A stretch of DNA of 21,853 nt from positions 1-21,853 of the forward strand of contig JBLHPE010000036.1 of NCBI GenBank assembly GCA_047624005.1. The letters are read 5' to 3'. The translations under genes and the position numbers were made by a program. Positions 1 through 6,766 of the stretch are shown here, one piece after another. The notes under the pieces are model-generated. The model was not told the origin of the DNA, did not search any database, and was given only the letters and a program-made list of their open reading frames with translations. The DNA is from Ascidiaceihabitans sp047624005. GTDB lineage: Bacteria; Pseudomonadota; Alphaproteobacteria; Rhodobacterales; Rhodobacteraceae. The number at the start of each line of letters is the position of its first letter. Position 1 is the first letter of the stretch.

Positions 1-635
1 TCAGGGGGGCGAGAATAAGCGTGACCCTCTGGCCCAGTGATGCCTTCGTTGAAATATTTCTCCTGTAACGCAGCCACCAGATCGCCGTTTTCGGCGTGGA
101 CCATTGGCAGCGCACCCAACTCTGCACAGCGCTTGAACGAGGCGAACATCTCATCGTCCTCGATCATCAACGCGCCTTTGTAGGCCATGAAGTGTTTGAA
201 CGAATTCACACCCATTTCGACCGCATCTTTCATGCCGTTGAACACGTTCTCGTCCCAGCCAGTGATGGCCATATGATAGCCAACGTCAGAACAGATTTGA
301 GGGGCAGACTTGCGGTGCCATTCATTGATCGCGTTCTTTAGATCACCATCCGCACCAGGCAGACAGAAATCGACAATCATGGTGGTACCGCCAACTGCCG
401 CGGCCCACGTACCAGACTCAAACGTCTCGGCAGCAGTGGTGCCCATGAATGGCATCTCAAGGTGCGTGTGCGGGTCAATACCGCCCGGAATGACGTATGC
501 ACCCTCAGCGTCTATGTACTCATCCCCAACCAAATCTTGGCCGATTTGCTTGATGATCTCACCTTCGATTAAAACGTCTGCTTTGTACGTGCGGTCTGCG
601 GTAACGATCGTGCCGCCTTTGATGACTTTACTCAT
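1..635 (-). CDS. hydA: Dihydropyrimidinase (partial, N-terminal 211 residues)
   Basis: The enzyme hydrolyses 5,6-dihydrouracil or dihydrothymine to the N-carbamoyl-beta-amino acid, the second step of reductive pyrimidine degradation, in the cytoplasm. The reading frame runs off the left edge, so only the N-terminal 211 residues are present; the family is usually about 480-500 residues. Visible family marks are the metal-binding HxH in GGIDPHTHLEM (H56, H58), the FMAYKG segment whose Lys153 should be the carboxylated metal-bridging lysine, the VHAENGD motif (H180), and GITGPEGHAYSRPP at the cut end. An AAGGGAGAG ribosome site lies a few bases upstream of the ATG. The gene is downstream of and co-directional with the amidohydrolase gene, 82 bp apart, so the two probably share an operon. 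A hydantoinase acting on other cyclic ureides is possible, but the preTA neighbours favour pyrimidines. Confidence 0.93.
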   Translation of the reverse strand, partial: MSKVIKGGTIVTADRTYKADVLIEGEIIKQIGQDLVGDEYIDAEGAYVIPGGIDPHTHLEMPFMGTTAAETFESGTWAAAVGGTTMIVDFCLPGADGDLKNAINEWHRKSAPQICSDVGYHMAITGWDENVFNGMKDAVEMGVNSFKHFMAYKGALMIEDDEMFASFKRCAELGALPMVHAENGDLVAALQEKYFNEGITGPEGHAYSRPP

Positions 636-687
636 GTGATCTCTCCCTTTTGGGATCTATTTCTTTTGGCCCTAAATATTCTGGGGT

Positions 688-704
688 ATGGGGCAAAGCC
701 CCAT
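688..704 (-). other. Intercistronic hairpin between the amidohydrolase and dihydropyrimidinase genes
   Basis: A perfect 7-bp stem (ATGGGGC / GCCCCAT) with a 3-base loop lies in the 82-bp gap between the two co-directional genes. No T-run follows on the minus strand, so it is not a classical terminator. It may act as an mRNA processing or stability element, or have no function. Confidence 0.4.
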
Positions 705-717
705 GTCGATCCCACTC

Positions 718-1968
718 TCACCCAACAATCTCCGCCGTTTCGACAACCGCGTGCATCAACACGTCAGCCCCAGCCATCGCCCATTCCTTGGTGATCTCTT
801 CCGCCTCATTGTGCGAAAGCCCATCAACACAAGGGCACATCACCATTGCGGTTGGTGCAACACGGTTAATCCAACACGCATCGTGCCCCGCGCCAGAAAT
901 CAAATTCATATGGGAATAGCCTAAACGCTCTGCCGCATCACGAACAGCACTTACACATCCCTCATCAAACGCTACGGGATCAAACCCCCCAACCTTCTCA
1001 AACTCGATACCAAGTCCCATCTCATCGGCAATCTTTTGGGCATCAACACGCAAACGCGCTTCCATATCTTGGATCACAGCCAAATCAGGTGAACGGAAGT
1101 CGACGGTAAATACAACCCGTCCAGGGATCACATTGCGTGAATTTGGAAAGACATCGATATGCCCTGCCGCACCAACTGCGTGGGGCGCATGGGACCATGC
1201 AATCTCTTCAACTTTTTCCAAAATTCGCGCCATCCCAAGGCCTGCATTTTTACGCATAGGCATCGGCGTTGATCCGGTGTGGCTGTCTTTGCCCGTCACG
1301 GTAATTTGGGTCCAGCTTAGTCCCTGACCGTGTGTCACAACGCCAATATCTTTGCCTTCGATCTCTAAGATCGGGCCCTGTTCGATGTGCAACTCAAAGA
1401 ATGCATGCATCTTACGAGTGCCAACCTCTTCATCGCCGCGCCAGCCAATGCGGCTAAGCTCATCGCCAAATTTCTTGCCGTCGGCGTCAACGCGGTCGTA
1501 GGCCCAATCCTGAGTGTGAATGCCCGCAAACACACCTGAGGAGAGCATAGCAGGGGCGTAGCGTGTGCCTTCTTCATTTGTGAAATTGGTCACAACAATT
1601 GGGTGTTTGGTTTTCACGTCCAGATCGTTCAGGGTTCGCAGAATTTCCAATCCGCCCAAAACGCCTAAAACGCCGTCATATTTGCCACCTGTAGGCTGGG
1701 TGTCCAAATGCGACCCAACATAGACTGGCAAGGCATCTGGATCAGTTCCCACGCGATGCGCAAACATGTTGCCCATCTGGTCCAAACCCATCGTGCAGCC
1801 AGCAGCCTCACACCATTTCTGGAACAGGGCACGCCCCACACCATCTTCATCTGTGAGGGTCTGGCGATTGTTGCCACCCGCAACGCCGGGGCCAATTTGT
1901 GCCATCTCCATCAAACTGTCCCACAGCCGATCCGCATTGATCCGCAGGTTTTCTCCTGGTGCTGACAT
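718..1968 (-). CDS. Zn-dependent N-carbamoyl-beta-alanine / N-carbamoyl-amino-acid amidohydrolase (M20 peptidase family)
   Basis: Predicted to hydrolyse N-carbamoyl-beta-alanine to beta-alanine, CO2 and ammonia, the third step of reductive pyrimidine breakdown. The 416-residue product has the M20/AmaB-HyuC architecture. The di-metal ligands are visible as GSHLDT (H87), KYDGVLG (bridging D98), TNEEGTR (E132, E133), ELHIEQGP (H194) and LSHNEAE (H386); the central part with TGKDSHTGSTPM is the dimerisation domain. The open frame extends 7 codons further upstream to 1989, but the internal ATG at 1968 is preceded by a GGGGGA ribosome site. The upstream ATG directly abuts a regulatory palindrome and has no ribosome site, so 1968 is preferred. 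Allantoate amidohydrolase and N-carbamoyl-L-amino-acid hydrolase are close relatives that sequence alone cannot exclude. The position between dihydropyrimidinase and preTA supports the beta-ureidopropionase role. Confidence 0.88.
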   Translation of the reverse strand: MSAPGENLRINADRLWDSLMEMAQIGPGVAGGNNRQTLTDEDGVGRALFQKWCEAAGCTMGLDQMGNMFAHRVGTDPDALPVYVGSHLDTQPTGGKYDGVLGVLGGLEILRTLNDLDVKTKHPIVVTNFTNEEGTRYAPAMLSSGVFAGIHTQDWAYDRVDADGKKFGDELSRIGWRGDEEVGTRKMHAFFELHIEQGPILEIEGKDIGVVTHGQGLSWTQITVTGKDSHTGSTPMPMRKNAGLGMARILEKVEEIAWSHAPHAVGAAGHIDVFPNSRNVIPGRVVFTVDFRSPDLAVIQDMEARLRVDAQKIADEMGLGIEFEKVGGFDPVAFDEGCVSAVRDAAERLGYSHMNLISGAGHDACWINRVAPTAMVMCPCVDGLSHNEAEEITKEWAMAGADVLMHAVVETAEIVG

Positions 1969-1991
1969 GGGTCCCCCAATCGCTCGCATTT

Positions 1992-2007
1992 TTTACCATT
2001 TGGTAAA
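1992..2007. promoter_or_regulatory. Predicted RutR-type operator, site 1 (amidohydrolase / regulator intergenic region)
   Basis: TTTACCATTTGGTAAA has perfect 7-bp arms (TTTACCA / TGGTAAA) around a 2-bp spacer. It closely resembles the E. coli RutR consensus as I recall it (TTGACCA-nn-TGGTCAA). It lies between the divergent amidohydrolase and TetR-family regulator genes, 24 bp before the preferred amidohydrolase start, where a bound repressor could control both directions. A TTGACA box occurs on the minus strand at 2034-2039, but I see no convincing -10 at standard spacing. Confidence 0.75.
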
Positions 2008-2109
2008 TACACGATTGCGACTGAGAGGTTTTGTGTCAAGAACTGGTTTGCCAAATGCACGCTAGAGCGGCAAGATATGCTTAATTTCTTAGCAAAGGCG
2101 CGCCAACCC

Positions 2110-2748
2110 ATGATCACGACCCCAGCTGTACCCCCAGAGAAAAAACCAAGTCGCATTCAATTGCGCAATCGTCTGCGTATTCTGGACGCTGCGTTAAACG
2201 TATTTTCGCAGCACGGGTTTCGTGGTGCGACACTGGACCAGATCGCGAAAGAGGCCGGACTAAGCAAGCCAAACATCCTTTATTACTTCTCGGCCAAAGA
2301 AGAAATCCACGTCACCTTGCTGAACCAACTGATGGAAACATGGCTAGACCCCTTAATCGAAATGGACAGCAATGGTGAACCGCTCGATGAAATTTTAAAC
2401 TACGTGCAACGCAAGTTGGATATGGCCCGCGAACTTCCCCGTGAAAGCCGTTTGTTTGCCAATGAAATCCTACAAGGTGCGCCCCGCATGACCCCGCATT
2501 TGAAAAGTGACCTTCTGCCGTTGGTGGATGACAAATGCGCTGTGATCCAAGATTGGATGGACACCGGAAAACTTGCACCAACCAACCCGCGCCACTTGAT
2601 GTATTCTATCTGGTCGACAACCCAGCACTATGCCGATTTCGAGGCCCAATTGAACATCATTTCAACCGACGACACCTATGTCGAAGCGCAAGTATATCTG
2701 CGGCATCTGTTTACGAACCTTTTGCAGCCTGCCGGACACGAGACATAA
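2110..2748 (+). CDS. RutR-like TetR-family transcriptional regulator of pyrimidine catabolism
   Basis: A one-component repressor, likely sensing a pyrimidine or catabolite, acting on the flanking degradation operons. The N-terminal TetR helix-turn-helix is at residues 41-60 (TLDQIAKEAGLSKPNILYYF). The C-terminal part matches E. coli RutR closely in segments such as SRLFANEILQGAP, DTGKLAP and the IWSTTQHYADF stretch (residues 167-177). Residues W78, W168 and Q172 align with the positions I recall around the uracil pocket of RutR. Starting at 2110 gives 212 residues, the RutR length. An in-frame ATG at 2077 would add 11 residues, and neither start has a strong ribosome site. The gene is divergent from the amidohydrolase and convergent with preA, between the two operons it probably controls. 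Confidence 0.88.
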   Translation: MITTPAVPPEKKPSRIQLRNRLRILDAALNVFSQHGFRGATLDQIAKEAGLSKPNILYYFSAKEEIHVTLLNQLMETWLDPLIEMDSNGEPLDEILNYVQRKLDMARELPRESRLFANEILQGAPRMTPHLKSDLLPLVDDKCAVIQDWMDTGKLAPTNPRHLMYSIWSTTQHYADFEAQLNIISTDDTYVEAQVYLRHLFTNLLQPAGHET

Positions 2749-2780
2749 AAAAACACCGCCCCCAATAATTTGAGACGGTG
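2747..2780 (-). terminator. Rho-independent terminator of the preT-preA operon
   Basis: Read on the minus strand, arms CACCGTCTC and GGGGGCGGTG pair over 9 bp (two G-U), with two further A-T pairs and a short loop, followed directly by seven T. It lies about 50 bp past the preA stop. The T-run overlaps the TAA stop codon of the convergent regulator gene, so the end of that gene doubles as part of the terminator. Confidence 0.75.
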
Positions 2781-2831
2781 CTTAAAGTTGTTCACCCTAA
2801 AAATATAGGGCAACGGAAGACGTCTGTTAAA

Positions 2832-4136
2832 TCACTCAGCCGCGGTGGCCGATGGATTGTTCGGATGAGTTGTCCAGTTCGCATATTCCGGCTCAACCAC
2901 TTTGCCTGTGCGCGGATCAGTTTCACCGTTTGGCATTTCGACCATCGTGATGCAGTTTTCGACCGGGCAAACATTTACACAAAGGTTACATGCTACACAT
3001 TCGCCGTCAATAACTTCGAAAACGCGGTCCTCAGACATTGAAATTGCTTGGTGTGATGTATCTTCGCAAGCCGCGTAACAACGTCCACATTTGATACAGT
3101 CATCTTGATTGATCACGGCCTTCGCGATGTAATTCAGGTTGAGGTACTGCCAGTCAGTTGTGTTCGGGATCGCTTGGCCAACAAAGTCTTCGATGTTGGT
3201 GTGACCCTTTTCATCCATCCACTCTGACAGGCCCGAGATCATCTCTTGGACGATTTTAAACCCATAGGTCATTGCAGCCGTACAGACCTGCACGTTGCCA
3301 CAGCCCAAAGACATAAACTCAGCCGCATCACGCCATGTTGTCACGCCACCAATGCCGGAAATAGGCAGACCTTTGGTTTCAGGGTAACGCGCAATTTCAG
3401 ACACCATCGACATCGCAATCGGCTTGACTGCTGGGCCACAATAGCCGCCATGCGTGCCTTTGCCATCGATAGATGGTTCTGGGCTCATTGTGTCTAGGTT
3501 AACGCTGACAATCGAGTTGATCGTGTTGATCAGTGACACTGCATCTGCGCCGCCACGTTTTGCAGCCGCTGCAGGTTGGCGCACGTCCGTAATGTTTGGT
3601 GTCAGTTTGACGATCACCGGTTTTGAATAATACTGCTTACACCAGCGCGTCACCATTTCGATGTACTCTGGCACTTGGCCGACAGCCGCGCCCATACCGC
3701 GTTCAGACATACCGTGTGGGCAGCCGAAATTCAGCTCAATCCCATCAGCGCCTGTAGCCTCAACCCGTGGTAAAATCGCTTTCCACGCCGCCTCTTCACA
3801 AGGCACCATGATAGATACGATGACAGCGTGATTTGGATAATCCTTCTTCACGCGTGTGATTTCTTCAAGGTTGGTTTCCAAGGAACGATCCGTGATCAAT
3901 TCGATGTTGTTCAAGCCCATCAACCTACGATCGGCACCATAGATCGCGCCGTATCGTGGGCCGTTGACGTTCACAACAGGTGGACCTTCTTCGCCCAATG
4001 TTTTCCAGACAACACCACCCCATCCTGCTTCAAAGGCGCGGCGGACGTTGTATTCTTTGTCAGTTGGCGGGGCAGAGGCCAGCCAAAATGGGTTAGGGCT
4101 TTTGATCCCTAAAAAGTTGCTTGTCAGATTTGCCAT
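2832..4136 (-). CDS. preA: NAD(P)-dependent dihydropyrimidine dehydrogenase, FMN and 4Fe-4S subunit
   Basis: PreA reduces the 5,6 double bond of uracil or thymine using electrons delivered by PreT, the first step of the reductive pathway. The 434-residue protein has a dihydroorotate-dehydrogenase-like FMN barrel (about residues 1-310), with catalytic Cys139 in NFGCPHGMSERGMG, KLTPNITD at 177-184 and the phosphate-binding SGIGGV near 260. The C-terminal ferredoxin domain carries two 4Fe-4S motifs (C347-C350-C353-C357 and C380-C383-C386-C390). The residue before the catalytic Cys is Gly where mammalian dihydropyrimidine dehydrogenase has Ser, which I believe is common in bacterial homologues. 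The gene starts 2 bases after the preT stop and its ribosome site (a GGGGG run) lies inside the preT 3' end, so the two are translationally linked. The C-terminal tail of about 40 residues beyond the clusters is unremarkable. Confidence 0.95.
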   Translation of the reverse strand: MANLTSNFLGIKSPNPFWLASAPPTDKEYNVRRAFEAGWGGVVWKTLGEEGPPVVNVNGPRYGAIYGADRRLMGLNNIELITDRSLETNLEEITRVKKDYPNHAVIVSIMVPCEEAAWKAILPRVEATGADGIELNFGCPHGMSERGMGAAVGQVPEYIEMVTRWCKQYYSKPVIVKLTPNITDVRQPAAAAKRGGADAVSLINTINSIVSVNLDTMSPEPSIDGKGTHGGYCGPAVKPIAMSMVSEIARYPETKGLPISGIGGVTTWRDAAEFMSLGCGNVQVCTAAMTYGFKIVQEMISGLSEWMDEKGHTNIEDFVGQAIPNTTDWQYLNLNYIAKAVINQDDCIKCGRCYAACEDTSHQAISMSEDRVFEVIDGECVACNLCVNVCPVENCITMVEMPNGETDPRTGKVVEPEYANWTTHPNNPSATAAE

Positions 4137-4138
4137 TT

Positions 4139-5464
4139 TTATGCCCCCATCAATTTGGTGTGAATGTCCATTGCTGCATCGCGACCCTCGGCCACGGCTG
4201 TCACCGTCAAGTCATCTCCGCCAGTGGCGCAATCGCCACCTGCCCAAATGCCTGCAATCGACGTCCGACCTGTCGCATCAACGCCAATTTTACGACCCTC
4301 CAGCGCAGGTAAATCATCACCTTTAAGTGTTTGCCCAATCGCGGTCAAAACCTGATCGGCTTGAAGTTTGATCATCTGGCCCGTGCCAGACATATCCGCA
4401 TTCACGTATTCAAATTCGATCTCGCGTACCGCACCATTACCGTGCAATCCGACCGGAACAACATGTGTCATGATCCGTACGCCCTTAGAGGCTGCAAGAT
4501 CTTGTTCATACTGCGAGGCATTCATACGATCACGGCCACGTCGATAGGCAAGTGTTACGTTTAAAGCGCCCAACAACTTGGCCTGAACCGCGGCATCGAC
4601 AGCTGTCATACCCCCACCAATCACGACAACATCGCGACCAACCGGCAACTGCGCCACATCGTCAGCTTGGCGCAAGTCGGAAATAAATTCGACCGCATCC
4701 AAAACGCCATTTTTATCTTCACCAGCGAGGCTCAATGCATTTGCACCGCCCAAACCAATGGATAAAAATACAGCATCATATTGCCCCTGCAGATCAGACA
4801 AAGACAGCTCTGTACCCAGTGATTTTCCATGCTTAATGGTGATCCCACCAATCTGGCAAAGCCAGTCAACCTCGACCTGCGCAAACCCTTCGGTGGTTTT
4901 ATAAGCCGCAATTCCGAATTCGTTAAGGCCACCAGATTTTGGCTTAGGCTCCAAAACCATAACATCGTGGCCAAGCATCGCTAGACGGTGGGCACATGAC
5001 AATCCCGCAGGACCGGCCCCAACCACTGCAATGGTCTTGCCCGTCAGGGTACCACGCTCAAAAGGATGGATACCCTGCTGTTGCAGATGATCCGTCGCAT
5101 AGCGTTGCAATTGACCAATTAAGACCGGCTTTCCTTCGGCTGCCTCACGAACGCAGGCCTCCTCGCACAAAGTCTCTGTAGGGCACACACGGGCACACAT
5201 ACCGCCCATAATGTTCTGAGTTAAGATCGTTTTGGCCGCTGCATCTGGTGTGCCCGTCGCGATTTGGCGAATGAACAACGGGATATCGATGTCAGTCGGA
5301 CAGGCCGTTATGCAAGGTGCATCGTGACAGAAATAGCAACGATCAGACGCAACCAATGCTTCGTGACCATTTAGCGCTGGATGAAGATCAGAAAACTGCG
5401 CTTCGTAGCTGTCGGCCTCAAGCCGTCCCGCTACTACGCCGGGGGTAAAAGATGTCTCGGACAT
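4139..5464 (-). CDS. preT: NAD(P)-dependent dihydropyrimidine dehydrogenase, FAD subunit
   Basis: PreT takes electrons from NAD(P)H through FAD and Fe-S clusters and passes them to PreA. The 441-residue sequence follows the glutamate-synthase-small-subunit-like fold: an N-terminal helical Fe-S domain with cysteines C43, C46, C51, C55 and C90, C94, C100, C104; an FAD Rossmann motif GAGPAGLS (149-156); an NAD(P)H motif GGGMTAVD (283-290); and the closing FAD motif GIWAGGDCATGG (405-416). The start is supported by AAAGGAT upstream on the minus strand. It is the first gene of the preTA operon, and a predicted promoter with an embedded RutR-type operator sits about 60-90 bp upstream. Together, PreT plus PreA equals the single-chain mammalian enzyme split in two. 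Confidence 0.94.
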   Translation of the reverse strand: MSETSFTPGVVAGRLEADSYEAQFSDLHPALNGHEALVASDRCYFCHDAPCITACPTDIDIPLFIRQIATGTPDAAAKTILTQNIMGGMCARVCPTETLCEEACVREAAEGKPVLIGQLQRYATDHLQQQGIHPFERGTLTGKTIAVVGAGPAGLSCAHRLAMLGHDVMVLEPKPKSGGLNEFGIAAYKTTEGFAQVEVDWLCQIGGITIKHGKSLGTELSLSDLQGQYDAVFLSIGLGGANALSLAGEDKNGVLDAVEFISDLRQADDVAQLPVGRDVVVIGGGMTAVDAAVQAKLLGALNVTLAYRRGRDRMNASQYEQDLAASKGVRIMTHVVPVGLHGNGAVREIEFEYVNADMSGTGQMIKLQADQVLTAIGQTLKGDDLPALEGRKIGVDATGRTSIAGIWAGGDCATGGDDLTVTAVAEGRDAAMDIHTKLMGA

Positions 5465-5525
5465 AACGATCCTTTCGTTTCACGCCATGGTGCCTGGATT
5501 AGAAACACGTTCACATGTAATAAAA

Positions 5526-5553
5526 ATTTTATCAACTGGTAAAATAAATTCAA
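5526..5553 (-). promoter_or_regulatory. Predicted preT promoter
   Basis: On the minus strand a TTGAAT -35 (5548-5553) and a TAAAAT -10 (5526-5531) are separated by 16 bp. The predicted regulator operator occupies the spacer and overlaps the -10, the geometry expected for repression by occlusion. The transcript would have a leader of roughly 55 bases. Confidence 0.5.
5528..5543. promoter_or_regulatory. Predicted RutR-type operator, site 2 (preT promoter)
   Basis: TTTATCAACTGGTAAA matches site 1 at 1992-2007 in arm length, 2-bp spacing and sequence; the arms pair at 6 of 7 positions. It lies 64 bp upstream of the preT start. Two such matching palindromes in front of the two operons of one pathway, with a RutR-like gene between them, make a chance occurrence unlikely. 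Confidence 0.7.
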
Positions 5554-5762
5554 TCTTAGATCATAAAACCAACCTGATTTTCGCCCAATTTGTTTGCGAC
5601 AGCGCGGATTTTCACACCGAAAAAAGCGGCAATTTTCCGCTGTAAGTCGCTGCTGCCTTGAAATCGTTACATTGTTGGCCCATATTAGAATTGCGATGTT
5701 ACACCTATCGACCTTACTGCTGCTTTCGGCTCAGTCCTTCGATCTGCTATGACTTTGCCGAC

Positions 5763-5782
5763 CTGCCACATACTGTGGGCAG
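5763..5782 (+). other. Leader hairpin upstream of the cold-shock gene
   Basis: CTGCC-ACA pairs with TGT-G-GGCAG (5 bp, one bulged G, 3 bp) around a three-base loop, ending 8 bases before the AGGAG ribosome site. Cold-shock mRNA leaders often fold in a temperature-dependent way. Whether this one does is not known from sequence. Confidence 0.35.
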
Positions 5783-5803
5783 TTATTTACAGGAGTACAG
5801 ACG

Positions 5804-6010
5804 ATGGCTAATGGCACCGTCAAATGGTTCAATTCAACTAAAGGCTTCGGCTTTATCGCGCCTGATGGCGGCGGAAATGATGTATTCGTACACATCTCTG
5901 CAGTTGAACGCGCCGGCCTTACAGGCTTGGCAGACAACCAAAAAGTAACGTTCGATATCGAACCTGGCCGTGATGGCCGCGAAAGCGCTGCGAACCTCGC
6001 ACTGTCTTAA
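5804..6010 (+). CDS. Cold-shock domain protein (CspA family)
   Basis: A 68-residue single-domain nucleic-acid chaperone that would bind single-stranded RNA or DNA in the cytoplasm. Both RNA-binding motifs are intact: RNP1 as KGFGFIAP and RNP2 as VFVHIS. The start MANGTVKWFN is typical of alphaproteobacterial members, and an AGGAG ribosome site lies 8 bases upstream. Length is standard for the family. The gene is monocistronic, flanked by a long leader and a strong terminator. Cold induction is plausible but cannot be read from the sequence, since many paralogues are constitutive. Confidence 0.95.
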   Translation: MANGTVKWFNSTKGFGFIAPDGGGNDVFVHISAVERAGLTGLADNQKVTFDIEPGRDGRESAANLALS

Positions 6011-6041
6011 GCACTGGTTCTAGATACCAGCTTACAAACAC

Positions 6042-6074
6042 AAAACGGACGCAATCGCGTCCGTTTTTCTTTTT
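6042..6074 (+). terminator. Terminator of the cold-shock gene, possibly bidirectional
   Basis: An 11-bp perfect stem (AAAACGGACGC / GCGTCCGTTTT) with a 4-base loop runs into TTTTTCTTTTT. Because the stem itself begins with AAAA, the minus-strand copy ends in TTTT and may also stop the convergent SGNH-hydrolase transcript. Confidence 0.92.
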
Positions 6075-6077
6075 AAA

Positions 6078-6716
6078 TCAGTCCTTAACTGATCCGACCA
6101 ATTCAAAAAACTTTGGTCCAATCCCTTCGACAATCAACCTGACCCCTTCACGATTCGGATGAATCCCATCTGATTGCATAAACGTGCGTAAACTGGCGGG
6201 ATCATTGACTGTTTCACCAAATCCAGCAAAGAAACTGTCAAGATGCAGTGCTCCGAACTGGGCCGCCAATTCTGGGTAAATCGCATCAAAGCTGGCCTTA
6301 TACTCTGGCCCAAAATTCCCCGGAGCCTTCATCCCAATCAATAGAACTTCAACTTCTGCATCCTGCGCCGCCTGCAAAACCCCCATCAGATTGGCGCGAC
6401 TTACTGCCGGATCTATCCCACGCAAAAGATCATTGCCGCCCAAGGTGACAATCATCGCGTCCACCTGAGGCGTCAGAGTCCATGCGGCCCGTGACAATCC
6501 ACCTGCTGTGGTATCCCCCGACACGCCCGCATTGATGAGCGTCACTTCAATCCCCTGCGCCTGCGCCCAAGATTGCAATTGCGGAACGAACCCGTCCTCG
6601 ACAGGCAAGCCATACCCTTGGGTCAAACTGTCACCCAATGCTGCGATTGTGATTGTATCTGCCAAAGCTGGAAACGCAGATAAACTCGTTACAATGCCAA
6701 TGATTGTCTTGCGCAT
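6078..6716 (-). CDS. tesA: Periplasmic SGNH-hydrolase, arylesterase / TesA type
   Basis: An exported esterase, thioesterase or lysophospholipase-like hydrolase of 212 residues. A signal peptide is visible (MRKTIIG, hydrophobic core, cleavage after FPALA at about residue 19). All four SGNH blocks are present: Ser30 in ALGDSLTQGYG, Gly64 in INAGVSGD, Asn95 in TLGGNDLLRG, and Asp183/His186 in DGIHPN. It is divergent from an ATPase-permease pair, with only 50 bp between the starts. The same arrangement occurs in E. coli, where tesA is divergent from ybbA-ybbP, so orthology to TesA is well supported. The true physiological substrate is unknown. Confidence 0.9.
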   Translation of the reverse strand: MRKTIIGIVTSLSAFPALADTITIAALGDSLTQGYGLPVEDGFVPQLQSWAQAQGIEVTLINAGVSGDTTAGGLSRAAWTLTPQVDAMIVTLGGNDLLRGIDPAVSRANLMGVLQAAQDAEVEVLLIGMKAPGNFGPEYKASFDAIYPELAAQFGALHLDSFFAGFGETVNDPASLRTFMQSDGIHPNREGVRLIVEGIGPKFFELVGSVKD

Positions 6717-6766
6717 CCTGATCTAACCTCCATATCGGTTCGTACACCCTATAAAGGTATCAAAGT

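Larger units (their letters stand above)
5465..5803. other. 339-bp intergenic region between preT and the cold-shock gene
   Basis: The left part holds the preT ribosome site, promoter and operator. The right part is the probable long leader of the cold-shock gene, with a possible promoter (TTGAAA at 5658-5663, CATATT at 5681-5686, 17 bp apart) and a hairpin just upstream of the ribosome site. A small hairpin followed by a T-run on the minus strand lies at 5620-5641. I see no coding potential worth calling. Confidence 0.6.

Noticed and set aside
96..919. Several short plus-strand open frames across the dihydropyrimidinase and amidohydrolase region
   Set aside because: They lie opposite two strongly conserved enzymes and show no protein family features.
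2832..4136. Gly in place of Ser before the catalytic Cys139 of PreA as an active-site anomaly
   Set aside because: I believe the NFGCPHGM form is common in bacterial PreA, so it is not a defect.
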